A stretch of 64,000 nt of DNA from Bin87 sp965221295 (lineage in GTDB: Bacteria; Chloroflexota; Dehalococcoidia; Lucifugimonadales; UBA3495): NCBI GenBank assembly GCA_965221295.1, contig OZ244879.1, positions 2,790,001 to 2,854,000 of the forward strand. The letters are read 5' to 3'. Made by a program: the position numbers and the translations under genes. The notes beneath the pieces were generated by a model. It worked only from the letters and a program-made list of their open reading frames with translations, searched no databases and was not told the origin of the DNA. This document shows positions 24,301 through 31,029 of the stretch, one piece after another. The number at the start of each line of letters is the position of its first letter. The first letter of the stretch is position 1.

Positions 24301-25137
24301 CTAATCGTAGTCCGGTATGATCTGCACTTTACGGCTCTCACCGTAGCCTACGCTCTCAGTTCTGATGCCATCCCTAGCGTCCAGGTAGAGGTGGATCACC
24401 CGGCGGTCAGAGGGCGTCATGGGTTCCAGGGTAATGCTGCGACCCGTTTGCGCCACGCGGTTGGCCACGCGGTCCGCCATTTCCCTGAGCGAATCTTCCC
24501 GGCGCTGACGATATTGTTCAACATCGAGGGACACCCTGATATTTTCCTCGTCGAACTGCTGGCGCACGATGCTCTGAACGATGAACTGCAGGGACTGAAG
24601 CGTATTCCCGCGCCGGCCGATCAGGAGACCTGAATCCGGTCCGTTGATGTCGATGATTGGGCCGCCGGAAAACTCGTCATTTTCCGACCGCAGTGAAACG
24701 TCCACATCCGCGCCGACGGCTTCCAGGATGCGCTGCACGGCCTGAACCGCCGCATCCGCCGGCGAGCCAGCGGCAGCCTGAACCGCCTGGGATGCGGCAT
24801 CGCGATCTGGTTCTTGCCGGTCTGGGCTTTGCCAATCCGGATCTCCGCCATCCGGGTCTCCACCATTCGGGCCTCTACGATCCGGGCCTCTATGATCCGG
24901 GTCATCGTGGTCGCCGTCGGCTTCCGCAGGCGCCGCTGGAGCTTCGTCGCCGGAGCTGGCGGCGGCCAGCAGGGTCACGCGGACTTCAGCCAATTCGCCG
25001 CCGATGCCCAGGAAACCCTGGCGTCCCCTATTTAGTATTTCTACCTCGACCTCGCTGCGGTCGACGCCTAGTACTGCGAGCGCCTGCTCTTCGGCTTCTT
25101 CGACGGTTCTCCCGGTTTGTATTATCTGATTCTTCAC
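24301..25137 (-). CDS. jag: RNA-binding protein Jag/KhpB
   Basis: A 278-residue Jag (SpoIIIJ-associated) protein. It has the N-terminal Jag_N domain (IIQTGRTVEEAEEQALAVLG ... NRGRQGFLGIGGELAEV), a central low-complexity linker with Gly-Asp-Pro pentapeptide repeats (about 95-150), then KH-like (GPDSGLLIGRRGNTLQSLQFIV) and R3H (DRRVIHLYLDARDGIRTES) domains. It binds RNA and typically pairs with YidC. The start GTG at 25137 is chosen because AGGAG lies seven bases upstream. It overlaps the end of yidC by 110 bases in a different frame, which is unusual. Confidence 0.9.
   Translation of the reverse strand: MKNQIIQTGRTVEEAEEQALAVLGVDRSEVEVEILNRGRQGFLGIGGELAEVRVTLLAAASSGDEAPAAPAEADGDHDDPDHRGPDRRGPNGGDPDGGDPDWQSPDRQEPDRDAASQAVQAAAGSPADAAVQAVQRILEAVGADVDVSLRSENDEFSGGPIIDINGPDSGLLIGRRGNTLQSLQFIVQSIVRQQFDEENIRVSLDVEQYRQRREDSLREMADRVANRVAQTGRSITLEPMTPSDRRVIHLYLDARDGIRTESVGYGESRKVQIIPDYD
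24835..24909. repeat. jag: Five 15-bp repeats inside the jag linker
   Basis: Five units of the ATCCGGGCCTCTATG type (24835, 24850, 24865, 24880, 24895) encode the pentapeptide repeats rich in Gly, Asp, Pro and Arg. Their in-frame length means copy number can vary without breaking the gene. Confidence 0.75.
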
Positions 25138-25957
25138 TTCTACTCTCCTGCGCGTCGGAAGCGATAGCCGCCGGCGTAGGCTCTGGCGTTTCATCACCGC
25201 GCCTCGGGAACAGTGGGAACAGCGGCCCCCATCCGGTGATGAAGTACTGAATGCCAATGCCAATGAGGTTGGACACTATCCAGTACAGCGGCAGGCCACT
25301 GGGCCACCCCAGCGAAAACGCTCCCAGGAATATCGGCATCATCCATAGCATCATGGTTTGACTGGACTGCTGGCGAGGGTCCGGCGATGGCATCTGCGTC
25401 ATCTTTTGCTGTACCCAGGTGGTCACCGCCACCAGCGCCGGCATCACGATGGGCGACGGGTCTGGCCGGCTCAGATCCATCCACAGGAAACCGTTGTTCA
25501 CCGGCGCCGCCGCGTGGATGGGAACGAAGGTTATCCACGAATACAGCTTGTCCGACAGATTTACCAGGTCTTCCGGGTTATTGAATAGGGTTTGGATCAG
25601 CACCCGGAACAACCCGATCAGGATCGGCATCTGCACGATCAACGGCCCCAAACAACCTATCGGGTTGACTCCGCTTTCGCGGTACAAACGCATGGTTTCC
25701 TGCGAAATGCGTTGTCGGTCACCCTCGTACCGCTCCTGAATTTCCCGCACCTTGGGTTGCAGGCCCGTCATCGACCGCATCTGGCGGAGTTGGCGCACGG
25801 TCAACGGTATCGTCACCACCCGGACCAGTACCGTGAAAGCGATGATGGCGACGCCCATCTGCGAAAAGCACAGCACGTACAACACCAGCAGGGTGTTGAG
25901 CATCGGGCGGATGATGATCTCTCGCCAGAGATCGCCAAAAATTGCGATAATTTCCAC
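25028..25957 (-). CDS. yidC: Membrane protein insertase YidC/Oxa1
   Basis: A 309-residue insertase of the short Gram-positive/Chloroflexota type, without the periplasmic domain of E. coli YidC. The first hydrophobic segment (about 17-45) is followed by the cytosolic helical hairpin (RQLRQMRSMTGLQPKVREIQERY) and four more segments including CLGPLIVQMPILIGLFRVL and LPLYWIVSNLIGIGIQYFIT. The conserved groove arginine is plausibly in TVRQLRQMRS or RLYRESG. A highly basic C-terminal tail (RRRSRRAGARSTRRRPQRGRGR) likely binds the ribosome. It is preceded by the propeller lipoprotein gene and overlaps jag. Confidence 0.92.
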   Translation of the reverse strand: MEIIAIFGDLWREIIIRPMLNTLLVLYVLCFSQMGVAIIAFTVLVRVVTIPLTVRQLRQMRSMTGLQPKVREIQERYEGDRQRISQETMRLYRESGVNPIGCLGPLIVQMPILIGLFRVLIQTLFNNPEDLVNLSDKLYSWITFVPIHAAAPVNNGFLWMDLSRPDPSPIVMPALVAVTTWVQQKMTQMPSPDPRQQSSQTMMLWMMPIFLGAFSLGWPSGLPLYWIVSNLIGIGIQYFITGWGPLFPLFPRRGDETPEPTPAAIASDAQESRSEESDNTNRENRRRSRRAGARSTRRRPQRGRGRNTK

Positions 25958-25998
25958 TGATTCAGACCCGGCTTATTTTGTGCCTAAATGCGCCAACT

Positions 25999-27216
25999 TT
26001 AGTTGCACCTGGCGTTCGACTGGGTGTCGTAGCACCACAGGATGTTGATGCCGGAACGCACTTGAACCTTCCGCACCTTGCCGTCATCGGAGCCGATGAA
26101 AACCGCGTCGGCGGTTTCCGGCAGGCCGTTTACCAACCGGTCTGGCAGGCTGACCAACGGGGCTTTGATCTCGGCGTCGCCCACCGTCAGGGAGGCGATC
26201 TCCTGGGCCGCCCCGTGGGACGCCTCGGTGGCTCTGAGCACCGATAGTTTCCCGTCCACGGTGGACACCACCAGGCCGCGCTGCAATAACGCCGGGCTGG
26301 ACACCACCGGCGCGCCCAGGTCGTGTTCCCAGAGCAGGGTTCCGTTCTCGTCCAGGGCGTACACTTTGCCGTCCATCGCCGGCGCGAAGATCACCCGCCC
26401 GGACGCCACCGGCTGGGCCCACCACCAATTGCCGGCCTCGAACTGCCAGCGGATTTGGCCGTCTTGCAGACCCAGGGCGTACAGTTGGCGATCAAAAGAA
26501 CCGACGATCAACAAATTCTTATGAATCACCGGGCTGGAGACCACAGCGGCCCCGGTCTCGAACTTCCAAACCAGTTCGCCGCTGTCGAGCCTGACGGCAT
26601 AGACGCTTCCATCCTGGGAACCGAAATACGCCACGCCGTTCCTGAGCGTCGGAGTTGACCAAATTTCTCCCCCGGTCTGAAATGGCGACCAGCGCAGTCC
26701 TTCGCCGGTAAGGGCGTTGTAGGCGTACAACCCGCCATCCTCGGAACCCACGGCAAGGATACCGCCGGCCTCGTCCAACGCCGGACTACCCACCAATGGC
26801 GGCATTTCTTCGGATTCGACCTGCGGCCGGCGCCAAGCAGTCACCGCCGCTCCGCCACCTGCGGGCCGCTCAATGGCGTACAAGCTGCCATCGATTCCAG
26901 CAACATACAGGAATCGTCCCACCGTTGGCGGGCTGTAGGCGCCTCGAAAGCCGCCGTCACCGCCCACCGTCGACACCCACCGGGTACTGACCCCATCGGG
27001 TCCCAGGTCGTTCAAGGCGTAAACTTGACCATCCAAAGTCGTGGCGTACACCACTCCTTCTTCGGCAGCCACGGCTCCCCAACCCTTGGTGGACGCTCCG
27101 AGGTCGGGGGCGCAGCCCGTGGCGACCAGGATGATCGCCGCCAAACCGGCCAGCGAACTAAGCGACCATGATGCCCTGAGCCCGGGCAGGTAACGGCGCA
27201 TGAACAACAGCAACAT
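25999..27216 (-). CDS. PQQ-repeat beta-propeller lipoprotein (BamB-like)
   Basis: A 405-residue exported lipoprotein. Its signal has a basic start (MRRYLPGLR), a hydrophobic core and a lipobox-like VATGC (Cys35). The rest is a run of PQQ-like blades: VVYATTLDGQVYALN, SLYAIERPAG, GLYAYNALTGEGLRW, SVYAVRLDSGELVWKFETGAAVVSSPV, QLYALGLQDGQIRWQFE, KVYALDENGTLLWEHD, KLSVLRA, so an eight-bladed propeller is likely. The catalytic ligands of quinoprotein dehydrogenases are not evident, so a scaffold role like BamB is more likely. It sits between yidD and yidC, a place normally without such a gene. Confidence 0.82.
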   Translation of the reverse strand: MLLLFMRRYLPGLRASWSLSSLAGLAAIILVATGCAPDLGASTKGWGAVAAEEGVVYATTLDGQVYALNDLGPDGVSTRWVSTVGGDGGFRGAYSPPTVGRFLYVAGIDGSLYAIERPAGGGAAVTAWRRPQVESEEMPPLVGSPALDEAGGILAVGSEDGGLYAYNALTGEGLRWSPFQTGGEIWSTPTLRNGVAYFGSQDGSVYAVRLDSGELVWKFETGAAVVSSPVIHKNLLIVGSFDRQLYALGLQDGQIRWQFEAGNWWWAQPVASGRVIFAPAMDGKVYALDENGTLLWEHDLGAPVVSSPALLQRGLVVSTVDGKLSVLRATEASHGAAQEIASLTVGDAEIKAPLVSLPDRLVNGLPETADAVFIGSDDGKVRKVQVRSGINILWCYDTQSNARCN

Positions 27217-27248
27217 GTGAATCAGTTGACCCGCTCGCCGAAATTCGT

Positions 27249-27458
27249 TCAGACTACCGGATCGTAACCCTGTCCACCCAAGGGCCGACAGCGAAGGACA
27301 CGCATGAAACCCAGACGACCGCCCTTCAGAACGCCGTAGCGTTGCACCGCTTCCGCCGCGTATTGCGAACAGGTGGGCTGGAAACGGCACATTGCGGGCA
27401 GGTACGGTGAAACGGCCAACTGGTAGAGCCGTATCAACCGCACGGCGGCGCGTTTCAT
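27249..27458 (-). CDS. yidD: Membrane protein insertion efficiency factor YidD
   Basis: A 69-residue protein. YidD is a small amphipathic, membrane-associated protein that aids insertion by YidC. The signature is complete: LIRLYQLAVSPYLPAMCRFQPTCSQYAAEAVQRYGVLKGG, with the three conserved cysteines, then RVLRCRPLGGQGYDPV. The start ATG at 27458 overlaps the rnpA stop as ATGA, giving a 4-base coupling, so longer upstream frames are disfavoured. Confidence 0.93.
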   Translation of the reverse strand: MKRAAVRLIRLYQLAVSPYLPAMCRFQPTCSQYAAEAVQRYGVLKGGRLGFMRVLRCRPLGGQGYDPVV

Positions 27459-27835
27459 TCTTGGGACTCCAGCGCCGTTGCGGACGCCAATTCCACGCAT
27501 GGCTCCTTTGTCGTCAGGCCCGATCTCTGCATCAGGTTGCGAACTGAGCTATGCAGCTGGGCGTAGTTGGCGGAGCCGGCGCCACTCCTCGCAATGATGA
27601 CGACGTCCCAACCCGGCTGGAAGCCCGTTTGCCGCACCGCCTCGCGCAGGCGACGCTTCACGCGATTTCTAACCACGGCGTTGCCCACCCGCTTTCCGGC
27701 AATGAAGCAAAAACGTGAATGAGGCAGGCGGTTGCCGAACAGCCGCAAAGCGAGAAGGCCATTCGCCATGCTGCGGCCCTGCCGATGCACATCGTTGATT
27801 CGGGCGTTTTGGGTGAGCCGATGATGTCGTTGCAT
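27455..27835 (-). CDS. rnpA: Ribonuclease P protein component
   Basis: A 126-residue protein; it helps the RNase P RNA mature tRNA 5' ends. The RNR-type motif VGNAVVRNRVKRRLREAVRQ is diagnostic, preceded by HRQGRSMANGLLALRLFGN, as in RnpA. The ATG at 27835 is preferred because it places the conserved HRL start motif near the N-terminus; a TTG at 27871 is in frame but would add 12 residues. It follows rpmH by 44 bases and overlaps yidD. Confidence 0.92.
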   Translation of the reverse strand: MQRHHRLTQNARINDVHRQGRSMANGLLALRLFGNRLPHSRFCFIAGKRVGNAVVRNRVKRRLREAVRQTGFQPGWDVVIIARSGAGSANYAQLHSSVRNLMQRSGLTTKEPCVELASATALESQE

Positions 27836-27879
27836 CAATAGCCGGCAGCCAGCGTCAGTAGCGCGGAGCAACTGGTCAT

Positions 27880-28017
27880 CTAGACGGCCAACCTGTGTCG
27901 GCCCTTGAATCGGCGGCGGCGCAAGACGGCGCGACCGTCCGAGGTTCGAGAACGGGAGCGGAAACCGTGCACACGGGCGCGGCGTCGCTTTTTGGGCTGG
28001 TAAGTTCTTTTCGGCAT
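27880..28017 (-). CDS. rpmH: 50S ribosomal protein L34
   Basis: A 45-residue, very basic ribosomal protein with the invariant start PKRTYQPKKRRRARVHGFRSR and end RRRFKGRHRLAV. The ATG at 28017 is preceded by GGAGAG. It starts the rpmH-rnpA-yidD-yidC-jag cluster, which is normally next to dnaA; no dnaA is in the adjoining sequence. Confidence 0.95.
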   Translation of the reverse strand: MPKRTYQPKKRRRARVHGFRSRSRTSDGRAVLRRRRFKGRHRLAV

Positions 28018-28039
28018 ACTGACTCTCCGACGGCCTTCA

Positions 28040-28068
28040 ATACTAATGGCAATGGCCCGGCGCGTCAA
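28040..28068 (-). promoter_or_regulatory. Sigma-70 promoter of rpmH
   Basis: On the minus strand TTGACG (28063-28068) and TAGTAT (28040-28045) have a 17-base spacer. The leader is about 16 bases with GGAGAG before the ATG. Confidence 0.72.
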
Positions 28069-28475
28069 GAATGCCATCAGTTCGCCGGGACGGGTCAGTC
28101 ATGGACATCACGCAGGTTGACCCCCGTTGTGAGCGCCGCCGCGCCCTGCCATGGCAAAGATCGCTGCGCTCCGTCGTCTCACGGCTCCAGGCTGCGACAT
28201 TCTCGACGAACATCACGCTCAATGGGCATGACACGGCCTACCGTTCCAAACCCGCCGCCGTGGGCGCTGCGGGACGCTGGAGTGGACAGTGATTTTCTCA
28301 ATGCGCTCGCCTGGATTCCGGTGATTGCGCGACTCTGCGGCGCCGACTTGGGTTGAAGCTTGGGCCGGCGGTTACGACAACGGCCCACACCCGCTATAAT
28401 CTGCACTTACACGCCAGAAACCTGGACGCCCATCGCTATGGAACCGGGAAGCCATCTCTATTCGGACGCAGCGAC
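28069..28475. other. Divergent intergenic region, no gene
   Basis: No gene is supported. It was checked for an origin because rpmH often borders dnaA/oriC: no DnaA boxes (TTATCCACA) or AT-rich unwinding tract are visible. A TATAAT at 28395-28400, with no good -35, may drive the gene at 28476. Confidence 0.45.
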
Positions 28476-28865
28476 ATGAAAGACCGTTACGAACAAGAAA
28501 TCGAACAACTGCTCAGCGAGTTGGAGTCGGAGTCCACCGGCCCGGCCGATACCGCGACTTCCGGCGGTTCCGACACCCCGCCGGATGATCGCCCTTCACC
28601 TTTTGCGCCACGACCCAAACCGGTGACCCGAATCATTTCGCCCGTCAAACTCGCTGTTGCCGGCGTCATCCTCGCGGTGGTGGGATTGCTGACGCCGCTC
28701 CTGAAATGGCTTGCCCTGGTGGGGTTGGCCGTTATGATCGGCGCTGTGGCGTGGATGGTGATCCAACGGATGGGTACGCAACAACCTACTTACTGGCGGG
28801 GGCAGCGGGTAGATACTCCGCCGCAAGGCGTTTGGCAACGCTTCCGCAATTGGCTGTCCAAATAG
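28476..28865 (+). CDS. Small two-helix membrane protein, hypothetical
   Basis: A 129-residue protein of unknown function. Residues 1-20 (MKDRYEQEIEQLLSELESES) are a charged, coiled-coil-like helix, then a Pro/Asp-rich linker to about residue 50. Two hydrophobic stretches follow (IISPVKLAVAGVILAVVGLL and WLALVGLAVMIGAVAWMVI), then a basic C-terminus ending FRNWLSK. It would have its N-terminal helix in the cytoplasm. A TATAAT box lies 75 bases upstream; no good ribosome binding site precedes the ATG. It ends one base before the convergent gamma-glutamyltransferase. Confidence 0.6.
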   Translation: MKDRYEQEIEQLLSELESESTGPADTATSGGSDTPPDDRPSPFAPRPKPVTRIISPVKLAVAGVILAVVGLLTPLLKWLALVGLAVMIGAVAWMVIQRMGTQQPTYWRGQRVDTPPQGVWQRFRNWLSK

Positions 28866-28866
28866 G

Positions 28867-30468
28867 CTACCAGCCTATCGCGGCGCCGTCCTTCCTGGGT
28901 TCGCTGCCACCGCTCAGCGTTCCGCTGTCCGGGTCGCGGCTGATGGCCTGGCCGCCGCCCATTCCGCCGGCGCCGCCACGGCCGGGGCCGTGCATCACGT
29001 TCACCCGATGGCCTCGACGGTGCAACTCCTGCACCACGTCCTCGCTCACGTCGCCCTCCAGCCACACTGAATCGCCAGCGACCTGGAAGCGCAAAGCGTC
29101 GAGGGCCTGCTGGGAATCCATGCCGAAATCCACCATATTCGTGATGACCTGCAGGTGACCCTGCGGTTGCATGAAACCGCCCATCACGCCGTAGCTCAAC
29201 CACAACTCGCCGGCCCGCGTGGCCATCGCGGGTATGATGGTGTGGAAAGGCCGCTTGCCTCCCGCCAGCGCGTTCGGATGCTGCGGGTCCAACTCGAACA
29301 ACGAGGCCCGGTTATGCAGTACGACACCAGTTCCGGGGGCCACCAAACCGGAACCGAAGTTGGCGAACACGCTGTTAATCAGGGAGCAGGAGTTGCCATG
29401 CCCGTCCACCACGCTGACGTACACCGTGTCGCTGCCCGGGACCATCTTGCCGTAGGGCGCCGTCCTCATGGCCGCGGCCGGGTCGATCAGGTCGCGACGG
29501 CCGTCCGCGTATGCTTTGGAAGCCCACATCTCCACCGGAACGTCGGCGCATCTGGGGTCGGCGAGGTATTCAAAGGCGTCGGCGAACCCCAGCCGTGTGG
29601 CCTCGATCAGGTGGTGGTAACGGTCTGCGCTTTGCGCGCCCATGCTGGCGATGTCGAACCCTTCGGCGATGTTCAAGGCTTCCAGCGCAACAATCCCCTG
29701 TCCGTTGGGCGGGCATTCCCAGCAGGTCACGCCCCGGTAGTCGGTCTTGATCGGTTCGTCCCAATCGGAGTGGTGCGTCGCCAGGTCGTCTTCCGCCAGC
29801 CAACCGCCCTGCTCCTGCACAAAACTGGCGATGGACTTGGCGATGGGCCCCTGGTAGAACCCTTCGCTGCCGCCTTCCGCCACCACGCGCAGCGTGTTGG
29901 CCAACGTGGGCAACCGCATAATTTCACCTTCCCGGGGCGCCCTACCGTTGGTCAACAGCTCCTGACCCGAGGGCAACGCCGCGAGTTTTTCTTCCTGCTG
30001 CTCCCATTGATAGGCGATGATGTCGCTGACCGGGAATCCGTTCTCAGCATACTCAATGGCCGGCGCCAGAGCTTCCGCAAGGCCGATGGTTCCTTCACTT
30101 TGCAGCAGGATCTCCCAGCCGTGCACGGTTCCAGGAACCGAAACCGAATACGGGCCGAAAGCTGGCATCCTGGTTCTGCCGGCCTTCAGGATTTCATCAA
30201 TGCTGGCGGCCATCGGGGCCCGGCCGCTGCCGTTCAACGCAACCACGTCCTTGCGCTTGGCGTTCCAGATCAACGCGAAAACGTCGCCCCCAACGCCGGT
30301 GGACATCGGCTCGACCACGTTCAATGTAGCGGCAGTGGCGATCGCGGCATCGACTGCGTTGCCGCCGGCCATCAGGATGCGCACGCCCGCCATCGCGGCG
30401 AGAGGCTGGCTGGTGGCGACCATGCCGTTGGTGGCGTGGACGGTGGAACGGCGGGAATTGAAGAACAT
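28867..30468 (-). CDS. Gamma-glutamyltransferase family protein
   Basis: A 533-residue N-terminal-nucleophile hydrolase of the GGT (glutathione hydrolase) family, autocleaved before a Thr; here the site is SDTVYVSVVDGHGN. Other signatures are ATSQPLAAMAGVRILMAGGNAVDAAIATAATLNVVEPMSTGVGGD-like, GSGRAP, and FGSGLVAPGTGVVLHNR. No signal peptide is visible, so the enzyme is probably cytoplasmic and could act on gamma-glutamyl amines or related amides rather than on extracellular glutathione. The ATG at 30468 has AGGAG seven bases upstream; longer upstream frames lack this. An operator-like palindrome overlaps the promoter. Confidence 0.88.
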   Translation of the reverse strand: MFFNSRRSTVHATNGMVATSQPLAAMAGVRILMAGGNAVDAAIATAATLNVVEPMSTGVGGDVFALIWNAKRKDVVALNGSGRAPMAASIDEILKAGRTRMPAFGPYSVSVPGTVHGWEILLQSEGTIGLAEALAPAIEYAENGFPVSDIIAYQWEQQEEKLAALPSGQELLTNGRAPREGEIMRLPTLANTLRVVAEGGSEGFYQGPIAKSIASFVQEQGGWLAEDDLATHHSDWDEPIKTDYRGVTCWECPPNGQGIVALEALNIAEGFDIASMGAQSADRYHHLIEATRLGFADAFEYLADPRCADVPVEMWASKAYADGRRDLIDPAAAMRTAPYGKMVPGSDTVYVSVVDGHGNSCSLINSVFANFGSGLVAPGTGVVLHNRASLFELDPQHPNALAGGKRPFHTIIPAMATRAGELWLSYGVMGGFMQPQGHLQVITNMVDFGMDSQQALDALRFQVAGDSVWLEGDVSEDVVQELHRRGHRVNVMHGPGRGGAGGMGGGQAISRDPDSGTLSGGSEPRKDGAAIGW

Positions 30469-30487
30469 GGGGTCGCTCCTGATTTCC

Positions 30488-30528
30488 AAACTTGGCGCCA
30501 AGTTTAGCACGACAACCCCCTTGACAAC
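30488..30528 (-). promoter_or_regulatory. GGT promoter with an overlapping 18-bp palindrome
   Basis: A perfect palindrome AAACTTGGCGCCAAGTTT lies at 30488-30505. It overlaps the -10 TAAACT (30501-30506, with a TGC extension) on the minus strand; a -35-like GTTGTC lies 16 bases further up (30523-30528). The position is typical of a repressor operator. Confidence 0.55.
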
Positions 30529-31029
30529 ACGGCCACGCGCAGCGACGACCGGGCTGCAACCGGGCAAGTCTCCGCACACCAGTAGGGAATCGCCTGGGGA
30601 ATCGCCGTTTTGCATGAATGCACTGCCGCGAATTTGGGCCCAGGTTGAACGGGGCAAACGCGGGTTGGCGCTACATGCAGACCTCTGGCATACAGAACTC
30701 CAGCAAAACCAACAGCGGTCAACATTAACGCCGCCTGGCTGACCAGCTCGACACCTCGCGGCGGCAACGGGGTCACGGAACGGCCATTGGCCACGGCGCG
30801 GCGCCTCCAGCATATCGACGACGCCCCAAAGCGAAACACGCCGGATGCCGAATCGGGGGTTGGCGCCCGCCGAACCACCACCCTACCGCTCAAGGGGATT
30901 CGGGTGTACAATCTTCGAGGTGTAAACACGGCGGGACGGTCCTCGCTCCGCCGCGTCCGGGCCTGTAGTCAATCCATCCTTGGCAACCCGTGGCGGCCCG
31001 TGGAACCTATATTTGCTGAGGAGGCGATC
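30529..31029. other. Intergenic region upstream of isocitrate dehydrogenase
   Basis: No gene is supported in this stretch. A weak TACAAT at 30907-30912 and GAGGAGG just before the IDH ATG are the only signals seen. The long leader might contain regulatory RNA structure, but I saw no known riboswitch motif. Confidence 0.45.

Noticed and set aside
28018..28475. Replication origin next to rpmH
   Set aside because: No DnaA boxes, dnaA or AT-rich unwinding region was seen. A TTATCCACG in yidC is one mismatch from a DnaA box and isolated.
29155..30507. Plus-strand 450-residue open frame opposite the gamma-glutamyltransferase
   Set aside because: Shadow of a GC-rich coding strand; no start signals or motif.
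30469..31029. Riboswitch upstream of isocitrate dehydrogenase
   Set aside because: No known aptamer signature was recognised; the long leader may simply be non-coding.
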